NCBI GenBank assembly: GCA_015064315.1
Contig: SVSL01000009.1
Span: 1-38,403, forward strand
DNA length: 38,403 nt
Origin: Oscillospiraceae bacterium
GTDB lineage: Bacteria; Bacillota; Clostridia; Oscillospirales; CAG-272
Direction: 5' to 3'
How positions within the stretch are numbered: position 1 is the first letter of the stretch; each line of letters starts with the position of its first letter. Positions 15,738 to 23,913 of this stretch are shown here, one piece after another. The notes under the pieces were generated by a model, which had not been told where the DNA came from, did no database searches, and was given only the letters and a program-made list of their open reading frames with translations. A program made the position numbers and the translations under genes.

Positions 15738-15754
15738 TACAATAATTTATTGTA
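15738..15754. promoter_or_regulatory. Perfect 8-1-8 palindrome
   Basis: TACAATAA-T-TTATTGTA, perfect arms around one central base, about 105 bp upstream of the operon's -35 box and outside the HD-gene terminator. Its inner 7-1-7 geometry recalls Fur-superfamily boxes, but the sequence does not match the usual Fur, PerR or Zur consensus. Binding protein unknown. Confidence 0.4.
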
Positions 15755-15824
15755 TATAGGTGTGGAATCAAAACAAAATTGTTTGGATTGTTGTTGTTTT
15801 TGGTTTGGTTTTGCTTTTTTTGTG

Positions 15825-15863
15825 AGAAAACAAAAAAGAAAAGCGGCGAACAAGCCACTTTTC
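15825..15863 (-). terminator. Terminator of the HD-domain gene
   Basis: Minus-strand stem AAAGTGGC/GCCGCTTT (complement of 15854-15861 and 15840-15847, one G-U pair, 6-nt loop) followed by TCTTTTTTG. It lies 34 bp after the stop at 15897 and insulates the microcompartment operon from upstream read-through. Confidence 0.75.
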
Positions 15864-15896
15864 TTTCAAAGCAAGAATGGAATGAATTTTACGGAA

Positions 15897-16472
15897 TCAA
15901 CCTTCCTTGTTGCCCTCGCGCTCGATCTTTTTCAGAGAATCCTCGCGCAGGACGTCGCGCAGATGTCGGGTCCATTCCGACCACTCGGCGTTTTCCTGCC
16001 CGTAGACCAAATTCTCGGTGTATTCCAGAGGGATCCAGGTGGAGATGGGCGCCTCGTTGTGAGAGATCACTGCCTCCATGTTGTCCAGAGCCTTGAAGAG
16101 CTTTGCCTCGGGCGTTTCCAATGCCTCCATTTCGGCAAAGAGCGCGGCAAATTCAAGCGCTGTGTCCTGGGGAAGCAGGGAGAGGATCCTTTCAATGGCG
16201 TGATCCTCCCTTGCCTCGTCGGCATCGGTCTTGTAGAAGGAGGGAATGTCTCCTGTCAGCGCCTCTCCAAAATCGTGGATCAGACACATTTTGACCACCT
16301 TTTGGATGTCTATATCGGGGTATTCGTCGGCACAGAGCAGAGCCATGACCGTGAGCCGCCAGGAATGCTCGGCAACGCTTTCGTGGCGTCCCGTGGAGGT
16401 CCAGGAGTGACGGGTGTGGCACTTCAGCTTCTCAACCGTGCCCAAAAAATCAATGTATTGACGGGGATCCAT
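15897..16472 (-). CDS. HD-domain nucleotidase (YfbR/HDDC2-like)
   Basis: 191 aa. The HD metal-binding pattern is clear: RHESVAEHSWR (about 29-39) and CLIHDFGEALTGD (about 63-75), with a later conserved Asp in KALDNMEA. Family members are metal-dependent 5'-deoxynucleotidases or related phosphohydrolases, so a role in nucleotide-pool housekeeping is likely. AAGGAGA ribosome site before ATG 16472; own terminator downstream. I found no convincing promoter in the 108 bp before it, only a weak AT-rich hairpin (TTAGAAC/GTTCTAA), so it may be co-transcribed with the methyltransferase gene upstream. Unrelated to the microcompartment operon as far as can be seen. Confidence 0.85.
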   Translation of the reverse strand: MDPRQYIDFLGTVEKLKCHTRHSWTSTGRHESVAEHSWRLTVMALLCADEYPDIDIQKVVKMCLIHDFGEALTGDIPSFYKTDADEAREDHAIERILSLLPQDTALEFAALFAEMEALETPEAKLFKALDNMEAVISHNEAPISTWIPLEYTENLVYGQENAEWSEWTRHLRDVLREDSLKKIEREGNKEG

Positions 16473-16580
16473 GGGAATCTCCTTTCTTCTTTGGAAAAAT
16501 TAAAAACAACGAAAATCCAAAAGGATTGGTGTATGATTTTTATCAAAAATTAGAACGATAATTGTTTTTGTTCTAAAAAA

Positions 16581-17810
16581 TCAAACGATCTGGAAGATGA
16601 AAAATTTGAGATAATCGGTTTCGGGAACGTTCCAGAGAATGGGGTGGTCGGGGGCTTGCTGTCTCGCCTCGATCTGACGCAGACCAACGCCCGCATCCTC
16701 GGCGGCGTTGTGCAGCATCTGCTTGAAGTAGGTCTCGGTCATAAAGTGAGAGCAGGAGCAGGTGGCAAGATAGCCGCCTCGGGGGAGCAGCTTCATTGCC
16801 TTGAGGTTGATCTCCTTGTAGCCGCGGATGGCGTTTTTCAGGGTGTCGCGGCTCTTGGTAAAGGCGGGGGGATCGAGGATGATAAAATCGTAGTCGCTCT
16901 TTCCTTTCTCAGCCATGGATGTGAGGAGCTCAAAGACGTCGGCGCAGACAAAATCCATGCGTCCGTCAAGCGCGTTGCGCTCGGCGTTTTTCTTTGCCAT
17001 GGAGATGGCATCGGCGGAAATATCCACCGAGGTCACGTGGGAGGCGCCTCCCATGGCGGCGTTGAGCCCAAAGGAGCCCGTGTGGGTGAAGCAATCCAGC
17101 ACCTTGCGACCCTTTGCGATCTTGGCGATGGCGGCGCGGTTGTATTTTTGGTCAAGGAAGAAGCCGGTCTTCTGTCCGTTTACGTAATCCACCTCGTAGA
17201 CGATGCCGTTTTCGGTGATGTGGGTGATGCCGTCGGTGTCGGTCAAAAGCCCTTCGCCGCGCCAAAATCCCTTGTATTGCTCCATACCCTCCAGCTTGCG
17301 GATGGGAGCCTCGTTGCGCTCGTAGAGAACCGATATGGAAACGCCAAAGTCCTCGCGGAGAATGCGGATCAGGGAGGCGTAGAGCTGTTCCTTGATGCGT
17401 TCCATGCCAAGGGAAAGCACCTCGGTGACAAGCACGTCGCCAAAACGATCCACGGTAAGTCCGGGGAAGGCGTCGGCTTCGCCAAAGATGAGACGGCAGC
17501 AGGAAAAATCGTCCTCGCCCATGACGGTGCGGCGGTAATCGAGAGCCCAACGGAGCTTTCTTTCCCAAAAGGCGGTGTCAAATTTGTCGTTGGCGTTTTT
17601 GGAGACCACGCGAACGCGGATCTTGGAGTTTTGGTTATAGAAGCCTGTGCCCAGATATTTGCCCTTTTGGGAGCGCACGTCCACAAGGGAGCCGTTCTCG
17701 GGAGCACCTTCGAGATTCGTGACCTCGTCGGCAAAGACCCAGACGTGCCCGCCCGTGAGCATTTTTTCGCCCTTGGGCGTGATGGTAACAACGGGATATG
17801 TTCTTGGCAT
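16581..17810 (-). CDS. rlmI: RlmI-type 23S rRNA (cytosine) methyltransferase
   Basis: 409 aa from ATG 17810 (MPRTYPVVTITPKGEK) after AAAGGGGC; a longer open frame extends past the promoter and is not used. An N-terminal PUA domain (GHVWVFADEV, about 20-95) is followed by a Rossmann methyltransferase: VLDCFTHTGSFGLNAA (SAM motif I), DPPAFTKS, and the CSCSHFM cysteine motif of the m5C type. RlmI methylates C1962 of 23S rRNA in E. coli; the same site is likely but not proven here. A good promoter lies at 17874-17902. Confidence 0.9.
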   Translation of the reverse strand: MPRTYPVVTITPKGEKMLTGGHVWVFADEVTNLEGAPENGSLVDVRSQKGKYLGTGFYNQNSKIRVRVVSKNANDKFDTAFWERKLRWALDYRRTVMGEDDFSCCRLIFGEADAFPGLTVDRFGDVLVTEVLSLGMERIKEQLYASLIRILREDFGVSISVLYERNEAPIRKLEGMEQYKGFWRGEGLLTDTDGITHITENGIVYEVDYVNGQKTGFFLDQKYNRAAIAKIAKGRKVLDCFTHTGSFGLNAAMGGASHVTSVDISADAISMAKKNAERNALDGRMDFVCADVFELLTSMAEKGKSDYDFIILDPPAFTKSRDTLKNAIRGYKEINLKAMKLLPRGGYLATCSCSHFMTETYFKQMLHNAAEDAGVGLRQIEARQQAPDHPILWNVPETDYLKFFIFQIV

Positions 17811-17873
17811 GGGAATGCCCCTTTCTGATGCAATCTGATGAAAACAGATGAAATTTAACGATACGTCCCCCAT

Positions 17874-17902
17874 ATTATAGCACGAAACGGGGGATTTGTA
17901 AA
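17874..17902 (-). promoter_or_regulatory. Promoter of rlmI
   Basis: Minus strand: -35 TTTACA (17897-17902), 17-bp spacer, -10 TATAAT (17874-17879). About 60 bp upstream of the ATG at 17810, which supports that start. Confidence 0.8.
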
Positions 17903-17914
17903 GAGGGGAGTGCA

Positions 17915-17946
17915 CGAAAAAAGAACGGCGATTGCTCGCCGTTCTT
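17915..17946 (-). terminator. Terminator of the leucine-rich-repeat lipoprotein gene
   Basis: Perfect 11-bp stem AAGAACGGCGA/TCGCCGTTCTT (17921-17931 with 17936-17946, 4-nt loop), followed on the minus strand by TTTTTT. It separates the lipoprotein gene from rlmI. Confidence 0.9.
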
Positions 17947-17959
17947 GGAAAATTTTAAA

Positions 17960-19285
17960 TTACCACGCCGTGGGAATACCGTCCACGTATCTCCAATAGT
18001 TGCCAGAGACGGTGGGCTGAGTTGAGGAGTAAAAGTAACAGGTAGGGTGGCTGTCAAGAATATGGTTTTCCAAAACGACTATCCGCTCCCATTCCTCTAA
18101 CGTGCCACCGTAGTAAACGGTTGCAAGATTTTCACATTCAAGGAAGGCGTATTCGTCGATTTCAGTAACACTGTTTGGAATGACAACGCTTGTCAGAGCG
18201 GTGCAATTTTCAAACGTCGCGCCGAAAATTTGTGTAACACTTTCGGGGATTGTAATGCTTGTAAGGCTTGTGCAATTTCCGAATGTGCCGGCGAAGTAGG
18301 AGATGCTGTTGGGGATGGTAACGCTTGTAAGTTGCGTGCAGTTGCGGAAAGCGTTGTAGTCCAGAAAGACCGTATCTTCATGAACGACAACCGAGGTAAT
18401 GCTTTGATCGACTGCTTGAAGCAAATAGAAGTAGGGGTTTTGGCTGTTTCCCAGATATTTTGCGTTTTGATAAACCGTGCCAACGATATTCGGACATCCC
18501 CCAAACGCACTGTAGCCAATGCCTTCTATGCTGTTGGGGAGGGTAACGTTGGTCAGAGCTTCGCAGTACGCAAACGCAAGTCCGTCAATCCCTATTACGC
18601 TATCGGGAATGGTAATCTCGGTAAGAGCCTTGCACCCATCAAACGCATGGGCGCCGATTCTTGTCACGCCGTTGGGGATGGTAACGCTTGTCAGTTCTTC
18701 GCAGTATTGAAATGCGTATCCGCCAATCAGCTTGGTGCTTTCGTGAAGATTGGCTGCGGTGATTTCACGGGCGTTTGCTCCCTTGGCGTACAAATAGGGA
18801 TTGTCTCGGCTTCCCAAATATACTATTTTTTGATGCGTTGTTGTGGCAAGCTTATCGCAAAGCACAAACGCGTCGGGGGCAACGTCGTAAAGGCTGTTGG
18901 AAAGGACAAGGCTCTTTAGCTTGGAGCAGTGCAAGAATGCCTCATAGGAGATTTTCGTGACGCTGTCGGGCATGGCGAGGTCCGTAATGCTCTCGCAATC
19001 CTTAAAGGCTTGAACTCCAATCTCTGTTACGATATATCCGTTGATTTCTTTTGGAATTACGATTTGGGTATCGGTGCAGGTTCCGATTCCCGTAATGGTG
19101 CAGGTTTTTTCGTCCTCATTGACTTGGTATGCCAATCCCACCGATTCGGGGAGGGCATCGGGATCGAATTTTTCTTTTTCTTTTCCTTTTTCCGGACTGT
19201 TCTTGCTGCAACCTACAAGAAGCATCATGCTGAACAACAAGAGCGCCGCAAACAAAAACAGGGAGCGTGTGTTGCTTTTTTTCAT
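17960..19285 (-). CDS. BspA-like leucine-rich-repeat lipoprotein
   Basis: 441 aa. Residues 1-26 are a lipoprotein signal peptide ending in the lipobox LVGC (Cys26), so the protein is anchored on the outer face of the membrane. After a charged linker (KNSPEKGKEKEK), residues ~80-410 contain repeated ~23-residue LRR_5 units with the pattern ITIPxSVTxIxxxAFxxC. In gut and oral bacteria such repeats often mediate adhesion or host and glycan contact, but the ligand here cannot be guessed. AAGGAGG ribosome site, own promoter and own terminator make it a single-gene unit. Confidence 0.88.
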   Translation of the reverse strand: MKKSNTRSLFLFAALLLFSMMLLVGCSKNSPEKGKEKEKFDPDALPESVGLAYQVNEDEKTCTITGIGTCTDTQIVIPKEINGYIVTEIGVQAFKDCESITDLAMPDSVTKISYEAFLHCSKLKSLVLSNSLYDVAPDAFVLCDKLATTTHQKIVYLGSRDNPYLYAKGANAREITAANLHESTKLIGGYAFQYCEELTSVTIPNGVTRIGAHAFDGCKALTEITIPDSVIGIDGLAFAYCEALTNVTLPNSIEGIGYSAFGGCPNIVGTVYQNAKYLGNSQNPYFYLLQAVDQSITSVVVHEDTVFLDYNAFRNCTQLTSVTIPNSISYFAGTFGNCTSLTSITIPESVTQIFGATFENCTALTSVVIPNSVTEIDEYAFLECENLATVYYGGTLEEWERIVVLENHILDSHPTCYFYSSTQPTVSGNYWRYVDGIPTAW

Positions 19286-19359
19286 AAAGAAATCCTCCTT
19301 GGGATGAAAGAGCGGTGATCCAAAGCTCTTTTTAAAGCCATAGGTCGGCTGACGGTTTC

Positions 19360-19388
19360 ATTTTACCATAAAAATTTTCTTTTGTAAA
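19360..19388 (-). promoter_or_regulatory. Promoter of the LRR lipoprotein gene
   Basis: Minus strand: -35 TTTACA (19383-19388), 17-bp spacer, -10 TAAAAT (19360-19365) preceded by TGG (extended -10). Leader of about 70 nt to ATG 19285. Confidence 0.75.
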
Positions 19389-19449
19389 TAGATTTTCTCA
19401 AAAAATCCTCGTTCACAGAAAGTTAACATCGGAAAATGTGCCGGAATCC

Positions 19450-19478
19450 TTGCATTTTGTCAAAAAAAAGGATAAAAT
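19450..19478 (+). promoter_or_regulatory. Possible promoter of the sufC-sufB pair
   Basis: -35 TTGCAT (19450-19455), 17-bp spacer, -10 TAAAAT (19473-19478). Both boxes are imperfect in an AT-rich stretch, so this is tentative. No riboswitch-like structure is evident in the leader to 19570. Confidence 0.4.
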
Positions 19479-19569
19479 AAAGAGAATCCTAAATATATAA
19501 AAATATAGGCAAGGGTTCTTTGAATATAGATTTCAACAAAAAATTCATCAAACAGGAAGATAAAAGACT

Positions 19570-20289
19570 ATGTTAGAACTCAAAAATTTATCCTACAAGA
19601 CAGAGGATGGCAAGGAGATTCTCCGCAACGTCAGCCTCAAAATAGAGGATCGCTTCGTAGCGGTCACGGGCCCCAACGGCAGCGGCAAGTCCACTCTTGC
19701 CAAGCTCATCGCGGGCATCTACACCCCCACCTCGGGACAGATTCTGCTCGACGGTGTGGATATTACCAATATGTCGATCTCGGATCGCGCCAACAACGGC
19801 ATCAGCTTTGCCTTTCAGCAGCCGGTTCGCTTCAAGGGAATCACGGTGAAGGATCTCATTTCCATCGCCGCAGGCAAAAAGATCTCGGTCTCCGAGGCTT
19901 GCCAGTATCTCTCCGAGGTGGGACTCTGCGCCAAGGACTATGTCAACCGCGAGGTGGACGGTTCTCTCTCGGGCGGTGAGCTGAAGAGAATTGAGATCGC
20001 CATGATCAATGTGCGCGGCACCAAGCTCTCGGTCTTTGACGAGCCCGAGGCGGGAATTGATCTTTGGAGCTTCAATAACCTCATACAGGTCTTCAAAAGC
20101 ATGCACGAGCGCACGCGCGGAACCATTCTCATCATCTCTCACCAGGAGAGAATTCTTGACATCGCCGACAAGATCGTTGTGATCGCGGGCGGCGAGGTAA
20201 CGGCATACGGTGCCAAAAATGACATTCTTCCCGAGCTTCTCGGAGCCCGGGCGGGATGCAGATTTACGGCAAAGGAGGCGCAGGTATAA
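19570..20289 (+). CDS. sufC: SufC-type Fe-S assembly ATPase
   Basis: 239 aa cytosolic ABC ATPase: Walker A GPNGSGKST, Q-loop FAFQQP, signature LSGGELKR, Walker B LSVFDEPEAGIDLW, switch His IISHQE. It partners with the SufB-like protein whose ATG overlaps its stop codon (TAATG). With only C and B components this is the minimal SUF layout (SmsCB type) found in anaerobes. No SufS, SufU or SufD genes lie alongside. It could serve the Fe-S demand of the radical SAM and PduS/PduT-like proteins, though it is a separate transcription unit. Confidence 0.93.
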   Translation: MLELKNLSYKTEDGKEILRNVSLKIEDRFVAVTGPNGSGKSTLAKLIAGIYTPTSGQILLDGVDITNMSISDRANNGISFAFQQPVRFKGITVKDLISIAAGKKISVSEACQYLSEVGLCAKDYVNREVDGSLSGGELKRIEIAMINVRGTKLSVFDEPEAGIDLWSFNNLIQVFKSMHERTRGTILIISHQERILDIADKIVVIAGGEVTAYGAKNDILPELLGARAGCRFTAKEAQV

Positions 20290-21206
20290 TGGATCAGATT
20301 CAAAAGCGTCTTTTGGAGGAGGTCGCAGATCTCCACGAGGTTCCTCAGGGAGCCTATTCTCTGCGAATCAACGGTCAGCTGCACGGCAAGAACGATTCGG
20401 AGAACATTACCATTGTGAAAAAAGAAGACAAGCCCGGTATTGATATTTACATTCGTCCGGGAACCAAAAACGAGAGTATGCATATTCCCGTGATCCTCTC
20501 TCAGAGCGGTCTGAAGGAAACCGTCTACAACGATTTCCACATTGGCGAGGACTGCGACGTGACCATTGTTGCGGGCTGCGGTATTCACAACAGCGGCTCG
20601 GGTGAGAGCGAGCACAGTGGCATTCATGCCTTCTATCTCGCCAAGAATGCCAAGCTCAAGTATGTGGAAAAGCACTACGGCGAGGGCGACGGAAACGGCA
20701 AGAACGTGATGAACCCCACTACCATTGTGGTGATGGATGAGAACAGCTACATGGAGATGGAGACCGCGCAGATCAAGGGCGTGGATTCTACCGAGCGTTC
20801 TACCACCGCAACTCTTGCATCGGGGGCTACGCTGATCGTTCGTGAGAAGATCATGACCCACGGCGAGCAGTTTGCAAAAACCGACTTTACCGTGGATCTC
20901 AACGGTGAGGATTGCGGCGCTCACGTGGTGTCGCGTTCCGTGGCAAAGGATAACAGCCGTCAGAGCTTTTTGTCCCACGTGCGTGGAAATAACAAGTGCT
21001 CGGGGCATACCGAGTGTGACGCCATCATCATGGATGACGCGCAGGTGATTGCGCTTCCGCAGATCGAGGCGAATCACGTGGATGCTTCCTTGATTCACGA
21101 GGCTGCCATCGGCAAGATCGCGGGTGAGCAGCTTATTAAGCTCATGACGCTGGGTCTTTCCGAGCAGGAAGCCGAGGAGCAGATCGTCAACGGGTTTTTG
21201 AAGTAA
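20289..21206 (+). CDS. sufB: SufB/SufD-family Fe-S scaffold protein (minimal type)
   Basis: 305 aa from ATG 20289 (MDQIQKRLLEEVADLHEV) with AAAGGAGG upstream; an earlier in-frame ATG at 20256 lies inside sufC and is rejected. The C-terminal signature IALPQIEANHVDASLIHEAAIGKI is typical of the SufB/SufD beta-helix family; GHTECDAI and VAGCGIHNS supply conserved cysteines. It is much shorter than E. coli SufB (about 495 aa), as expected for minimal systems where one B-type protein homodimerises on two SufC. Confidence 0.9.
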   Translation: MDQIQKRLLEEVADLHEVPQGAYSLRINGQLHGKNDSENITIVKKEDKPGIDIYIRPGTKNESMHIPVILSQSGLKETVYNDFHIGEDCDVTIVAGCGIHNSGSGESEHSGIHAFYLAKNAKLKYVEKHYGEGDGNGKNVMNPTTIVVMDENSYMEMETAQIKGVDSTERSTTATLASGATLIVREKIMTHGEQFAKTDFTVDLNGEDCGAHVVSRSVAKDNSRQSFLSHVRGNNKCSGHTECDAIIMDDAQVIALPQIEANHVDASLIHEAAIGKIAGEQLIKLMTLGLSEQEAEEQIVNGFLK

Positions 21207-21218
21207 CAGAAAATAAAA

Positions 21219-21260
21219 CGGCACGCAGTCGCAAAATTTGGGGCTGCGTGTCGCTTTTTT
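21219..21260 (+). terminator. Terminator of sufC-sufB
   Basis: 10-bp stem CGGCACGCAG/CTGCGTGTCG (21219-21228 with 21244-21253, one G-U pair) followed by CTTTTTT. Confidence 0.85.
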
Positions 21261-21261
21261 A

Positions 21262-21290
21262 TTGACAAGGTATGGAAAAAATGTTATAAT
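21262..21290 (+). promoter_or_regulatory. Promoter of the stand-alone glycyl radical enzyme gene
   Basis: -35 TTGACA (21262-21267), 17-bp spacer, -10 TATAAT (21285-21290) with TGT just before it. The predicted leader is only about 23 nt to ATG 21320, so regulation by a leader RNA is unlikely. Confidence 0.88.
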
Positions 21291-21319
21291 AAAATCCAAT
21301 AAAAAGCAAGGAGGATGGG

Positions 21320-23383
21320 ATGGATATTTGTCTTGCGCGTGATCGACTTTTGAAATTGGCCTTGGAAATGGAACAGAATATCGGCGCGTCGGTGATGCAA
21401 AGGGATAGCCTTTTGATTGAGGCGGTGTTGAAAAACGCCGAGATTGACATCCCCGAGGACGCTGTTTTTACGGGAAGCCTTGCCCATTTGGACGTGATGA
21501 AGGAGATCGTTGAAGCGCGTGCCGATGCGCTGGGCGAGGTGCTTCACCAAAGGGATGCGCTGAAGCCTCATTTTGCGGCGCAGGAGATCCGCGCCTATAC
21601 GGGTGCTTATGACTTCGGACACACCTCGCCGGACTGGGAGAACGTCTACCGACTGGGGCTTCCGGGGCTTTTGGAGCGCTTGAAAAAAGCGCAGACGGAT
21701 GCTGCCGAGGCGGAGGAAAAGGAGTATTGCGCCGCCGGTGTACGCGTGTGGAGCGCAGCGTTGGAATCCGTGGAGCGTATGGCGAAAAAAGCACACGTGT
21801 TAGGGAAAATCGATATGGCAAGCGGACTTCTGGCACTTTCCCAAAGACCTCCCGAGAGCCTGTTTGAGGCGATGCAGCTCTGCTTTTTGTACTATGATCT
21901 TCAACAGAACGTGGAAAGAAGCCTTGTGCGTACGCTGGGAAGATTAGACCGCTTACTCTACCCTTATTGGAAGCGTGATCTTGAAAAGGGAACTCTCACA
22001 GAGGCGTCTGCGGATGCCCTGATCGATGCTTTTCTGCGCGCGTGGGATGAAAGAAGGATCACCGCCAACGCTCCTTTTACCGTTGGCGGCTCCTTTGGAG
22101 AGACGGGGGCGTGTGTCAATGCGCTCTCCTACCGTCTTCTTGCGCGCCACGTTGCGCTGGGCTTGCCCAACGTCAAGGTGCATATTCTTTACACCGAGAA
22201 CACGCCGCGGGATTTTTTGAAAATCGCTTTTTGCGGCATCCGTGAGGGGTCTAACAGCATTGTGTTTCTCAATGATCAAAGGGTTATTCGTTCTCTTTCC
22301 GCGCTTGGAATGGCGTACGAGGATGCCTGCCGCTACGACGTGGTGGGATGCTACGAGCCCTCCGCCAAGGGGGAGGTTCCTTGCTCCTGCAATGGGCGTG
22401 TGAATCTCGCGCGGGCTGTGGAGCGGGCAATGGCGGATTGCTTGGAGAAACAGGAAGAAGAACTCTCCTTCGACCTCCTTTTGGAGCGATTCTACCGTCA
22501 CGTGGCGGATTTTTGCTACGGATCTATGGCTTTGGTGGATGCGTGGGAGGAGAAGCTTTCTCTGCTTCATTCGTCGCCTTTCTTTTCTGCCACCTTTGAT
22601 CACTGCATTGAGAAAAGATCCGACGTGTATGCCGGAAACGGTGCGAAATATCACAATTCCTCCATCAATCTGGTGGGGCTTGCCACGGCGGTAGACTCGC
22701 TTTTGGCGATTCGAAAGGCGGTGCTTGAGGATCGAATCTTCACGCTTGCCGAATTTTCTTTGATTCTTCAAAGCAACTGGCAGGGGAATGAAGCTCTGCG
22801 ACAGCGCATTCTGAAGAAATATCCCAAATACGGAGCCGGCGATCCCGATGCCGATCGGATCGCGCAAGAGACCGTAAGGCGTGCCGCTGAATGTGTGAAC
22901 CGAAAGCCCAATCGCAAGGGCGGTATCTATCGCCTTGGCGCGTTCTCCATTGATTGGCGCATTGGCTTTGGCAGACGGATGGGGGCGAGCGCGGACGGAA
23001 GACTTGCCGGAGAGCCGCTTTCCAAAAACCTGTGCGCTTCCACGGGGGCGAGCCGAGACGGTGTAACGGCTGAGATCCTTTCGATTGCTTCTCTTGACGG
23101 CAATGCCATGCCCAATGGCTCGGTGCTGGATCTGGTGCTTCATTCCTCTTCGGTAAAGGGGGAAGTGGGATTGGAGGCACTGGAGGCGACCTTGCGTGCC
23201 TACGTGGGACAGGGAGGCATGGCAATCCAGTACAGTGTATTGAATGCCGAAGAGCTCCGTGAGGCGCAGCTGCGTCCCGAAGCGTACCAAAATTTGCAGG
23301 TTCGCGTGTGTGGCTGGAACGCGCGGTTTGTGTCGCTTTCAAGGGTGGAGCAGGATGAGTTCATTTTGCGCTCCGAGCATTGA
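21320..23383 (+). CDS. Stand-alone glycyl radical enzyme, unknown substrate
   Basis: 687 aa, clearly shorter than pyruvate formate-lyase or diol dehydratases (about 750-850). The thiyl residue is Cys344 in DVVGCYEPS and the radical glycine is Gly665 in VRVCGWNARF, both in the expected positions. The GCYEP and RVCGWN motifs differ from the microcompartment enzyme (GCVEP, RVAGYS), so this is another subfamily. AAGGAGG ribosome site, own strong promoter and own terminator; single-gene unit. No activase gene is adjacent, so it must borrow one, perhaps the protein at 12144-12938 or one elsewhere. I do not recognise the substrate. Confidence 0.88.
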   Translation: MDICLARDRLLKLALEMEQNIGASVMQRDSLLIEAVLKNAEIDIPEDAVFTGSLAHLDVMKEIVEARADALGEVLHQRDALKPHFAAQEIRAYTGAYDFGHTSPDWENVYRLGLPGLLERLKKAQTDAAEAEEKEYCAAGVRVWSAALESVERMAKKAHVLGKIDMASGLLALSQRPPESLFEAMQLCFLYYDLQQNVERSLVRTLGRLDRLLYPYWKRDLEKGTLTEASADALIDAFLRAWDERRITANAPFTVGGSFGETGACVNALSYRLLARHVALGLPNVKVHILYTENTPRDFLKIAFCGIREGSNSIVFLNDQRVIRSLSALGMAYEDACRYDVVGCYEPSAKGEVPCSCNGRVNLARAVERAMADCLEKQEEELSFDLLLERFYRHVADFCYGSMALVDAWEEKLSLLHSSPFFSATFDHCIEKRSDVYAGNGAKYHNSSINLVGLATAVDSLLAIRKAVLEDRIFTLAEFSLILQSNWQGNEALRQRILKKYPKYGAGDPDADRIAQETVRRAAECVNRKPNRKGGIYRLGAFSIDWRIGFGRRMGASADGRLAGEPLSKNLCASTGASRDGVTAEILSIASLDGNAMPNGSVLDLVLHSSSVKGEVGLEALEATLRAYVGQGGMAIQYSVLNAEELREAQLRPEAYQNLQVRVCGWNARFVSLSRVEQDEFILRSEH

Positions 23384-23465
23384 AAAAACGGAAAAAACAA
23401 AAAAAGCAGGAAAAAACTGGAAAACAAGGTAAAAACAGAGCGAAAAAATCGAAAAAATATAATTT

Positions 23466-23527
23466 TTGTGCAAAATGCGCAGATGTAGAAAAAAAGCTTC
23501 TAAATTTGTGCGTTTTGCACAATTTTT
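23466..23527 (+). terminator. Terminator after the stand-alone glycyl radical enzyme
   Basis: 16-bp stem with two G-U pairs (23466-23481 with 23507-23522; arms start TTGTGCAAAA and end TTTTGCACAA). The loop holds an inner 5-bp stem TAGAA/TTCTA, and a TTTTT tail follows. Strong enough to act in both directions. Confidence 0.8.
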
Positions 23528-23574
23528 AGGTGGGGTAGGTGGAGGATATTACGGTGGCACACCCTTGAAAATCG

Positions 23575-23589
23575 GTAAATTAAATTTAC
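23575..23589. promoter_or_regulatory. Palindromic operator candidate, distal copy
   Basis: GTAAAT-TAA-ATTTAC, perfect 6-3-6 dyad followed by ACTT context shared with the second copy. About 245 bp upstream of the -35 box. Confidence 0.45.
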
Positions 23590-23680
23590 TTTTTCAAAAA
23601 GTCAAGAGAAAAATGAAAAATATTTGATGAAAAAATAGACAAAAATGCAGGGGAATGGCGGTCTTGTTGAGAAAAACGCC

Positions 23681-23695
23681 GTAAATTATATTTAC
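23681..23695. promoter_or_regulatory. Palindromic operator candidate, proximal copy
   Basis: GTAAAT-TAT-ATTTAC, same arms as 23575-23589, centre 106 bp away (about ten helical turns). I did not notice a third copy elsewhere in the window. Confidence 0.45.
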
Positions 23696-23712
23696 TTACT
23701 TGAAAAATAGGG

Positions 23713-23732
23713 GAAATGTTCTTGAAATGTTC
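23713..23732 (+). repeat. Tandem direct repeat GAAATGTTC
   Basis: Two copies of GAAATGTTC at 23713-23721 and 23724-23732, an 11-bp period. This spacing is typical of tandem response-regulator sites, but no regulator gene is nearby to test the idea. Confidence 0.4.
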
Positions 23733-23832
23733 AAAATTTGTCCATGGTCTTTTTTGGAGGCGGATTTTCAAAAAATGGGGATTTTTGCCGTTTTTTGGCA
23801 GGATCGGACAATCTTTTTCACATTGTTTTCCC

Positions 23833-23861
23833 TTGACAAATCCGCGGTTTTGTGGTATGAT
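23833..23861 (+). promoter_or_regulatory. Promoter of the transporter/DUF5696 operon
   Basis: -35 TTGACA (23833-23838), 17-bp spacer, -10 TATGAT (23856-23861) preceded by TGG (extended -10). Predicts a long leader of about 240 nt before ATG 24110. Confidence 0.85.
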
Positions 23862-23913
23862 ATATTGTATCTAAATGGGGTAATTCTGCCCAAATGCGCT
23901 TGCAGGAGGGAAA

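Larger units (their letters stand above)
15488..15896. other. 409-bp regulatory gap between the HD gene and the microcompartment operon
   Basis: No gene is visible. In order it holds the GRE ribosome site, a ~110-nt AT-rich leader, a TTTTCGCAA site, the minus-strand promoter, a second TTTTCGCAA site, a 6-bp dyad (15685-15700, TAGGTC/GACCTA, loop TTGC), a perfect 8-1-8 palindrome (15738-15754) and the terminator of the HD-domain gene. The density of symmetric elements upstream of one promoter suggests more than one regulator. Confidence 0.7.
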
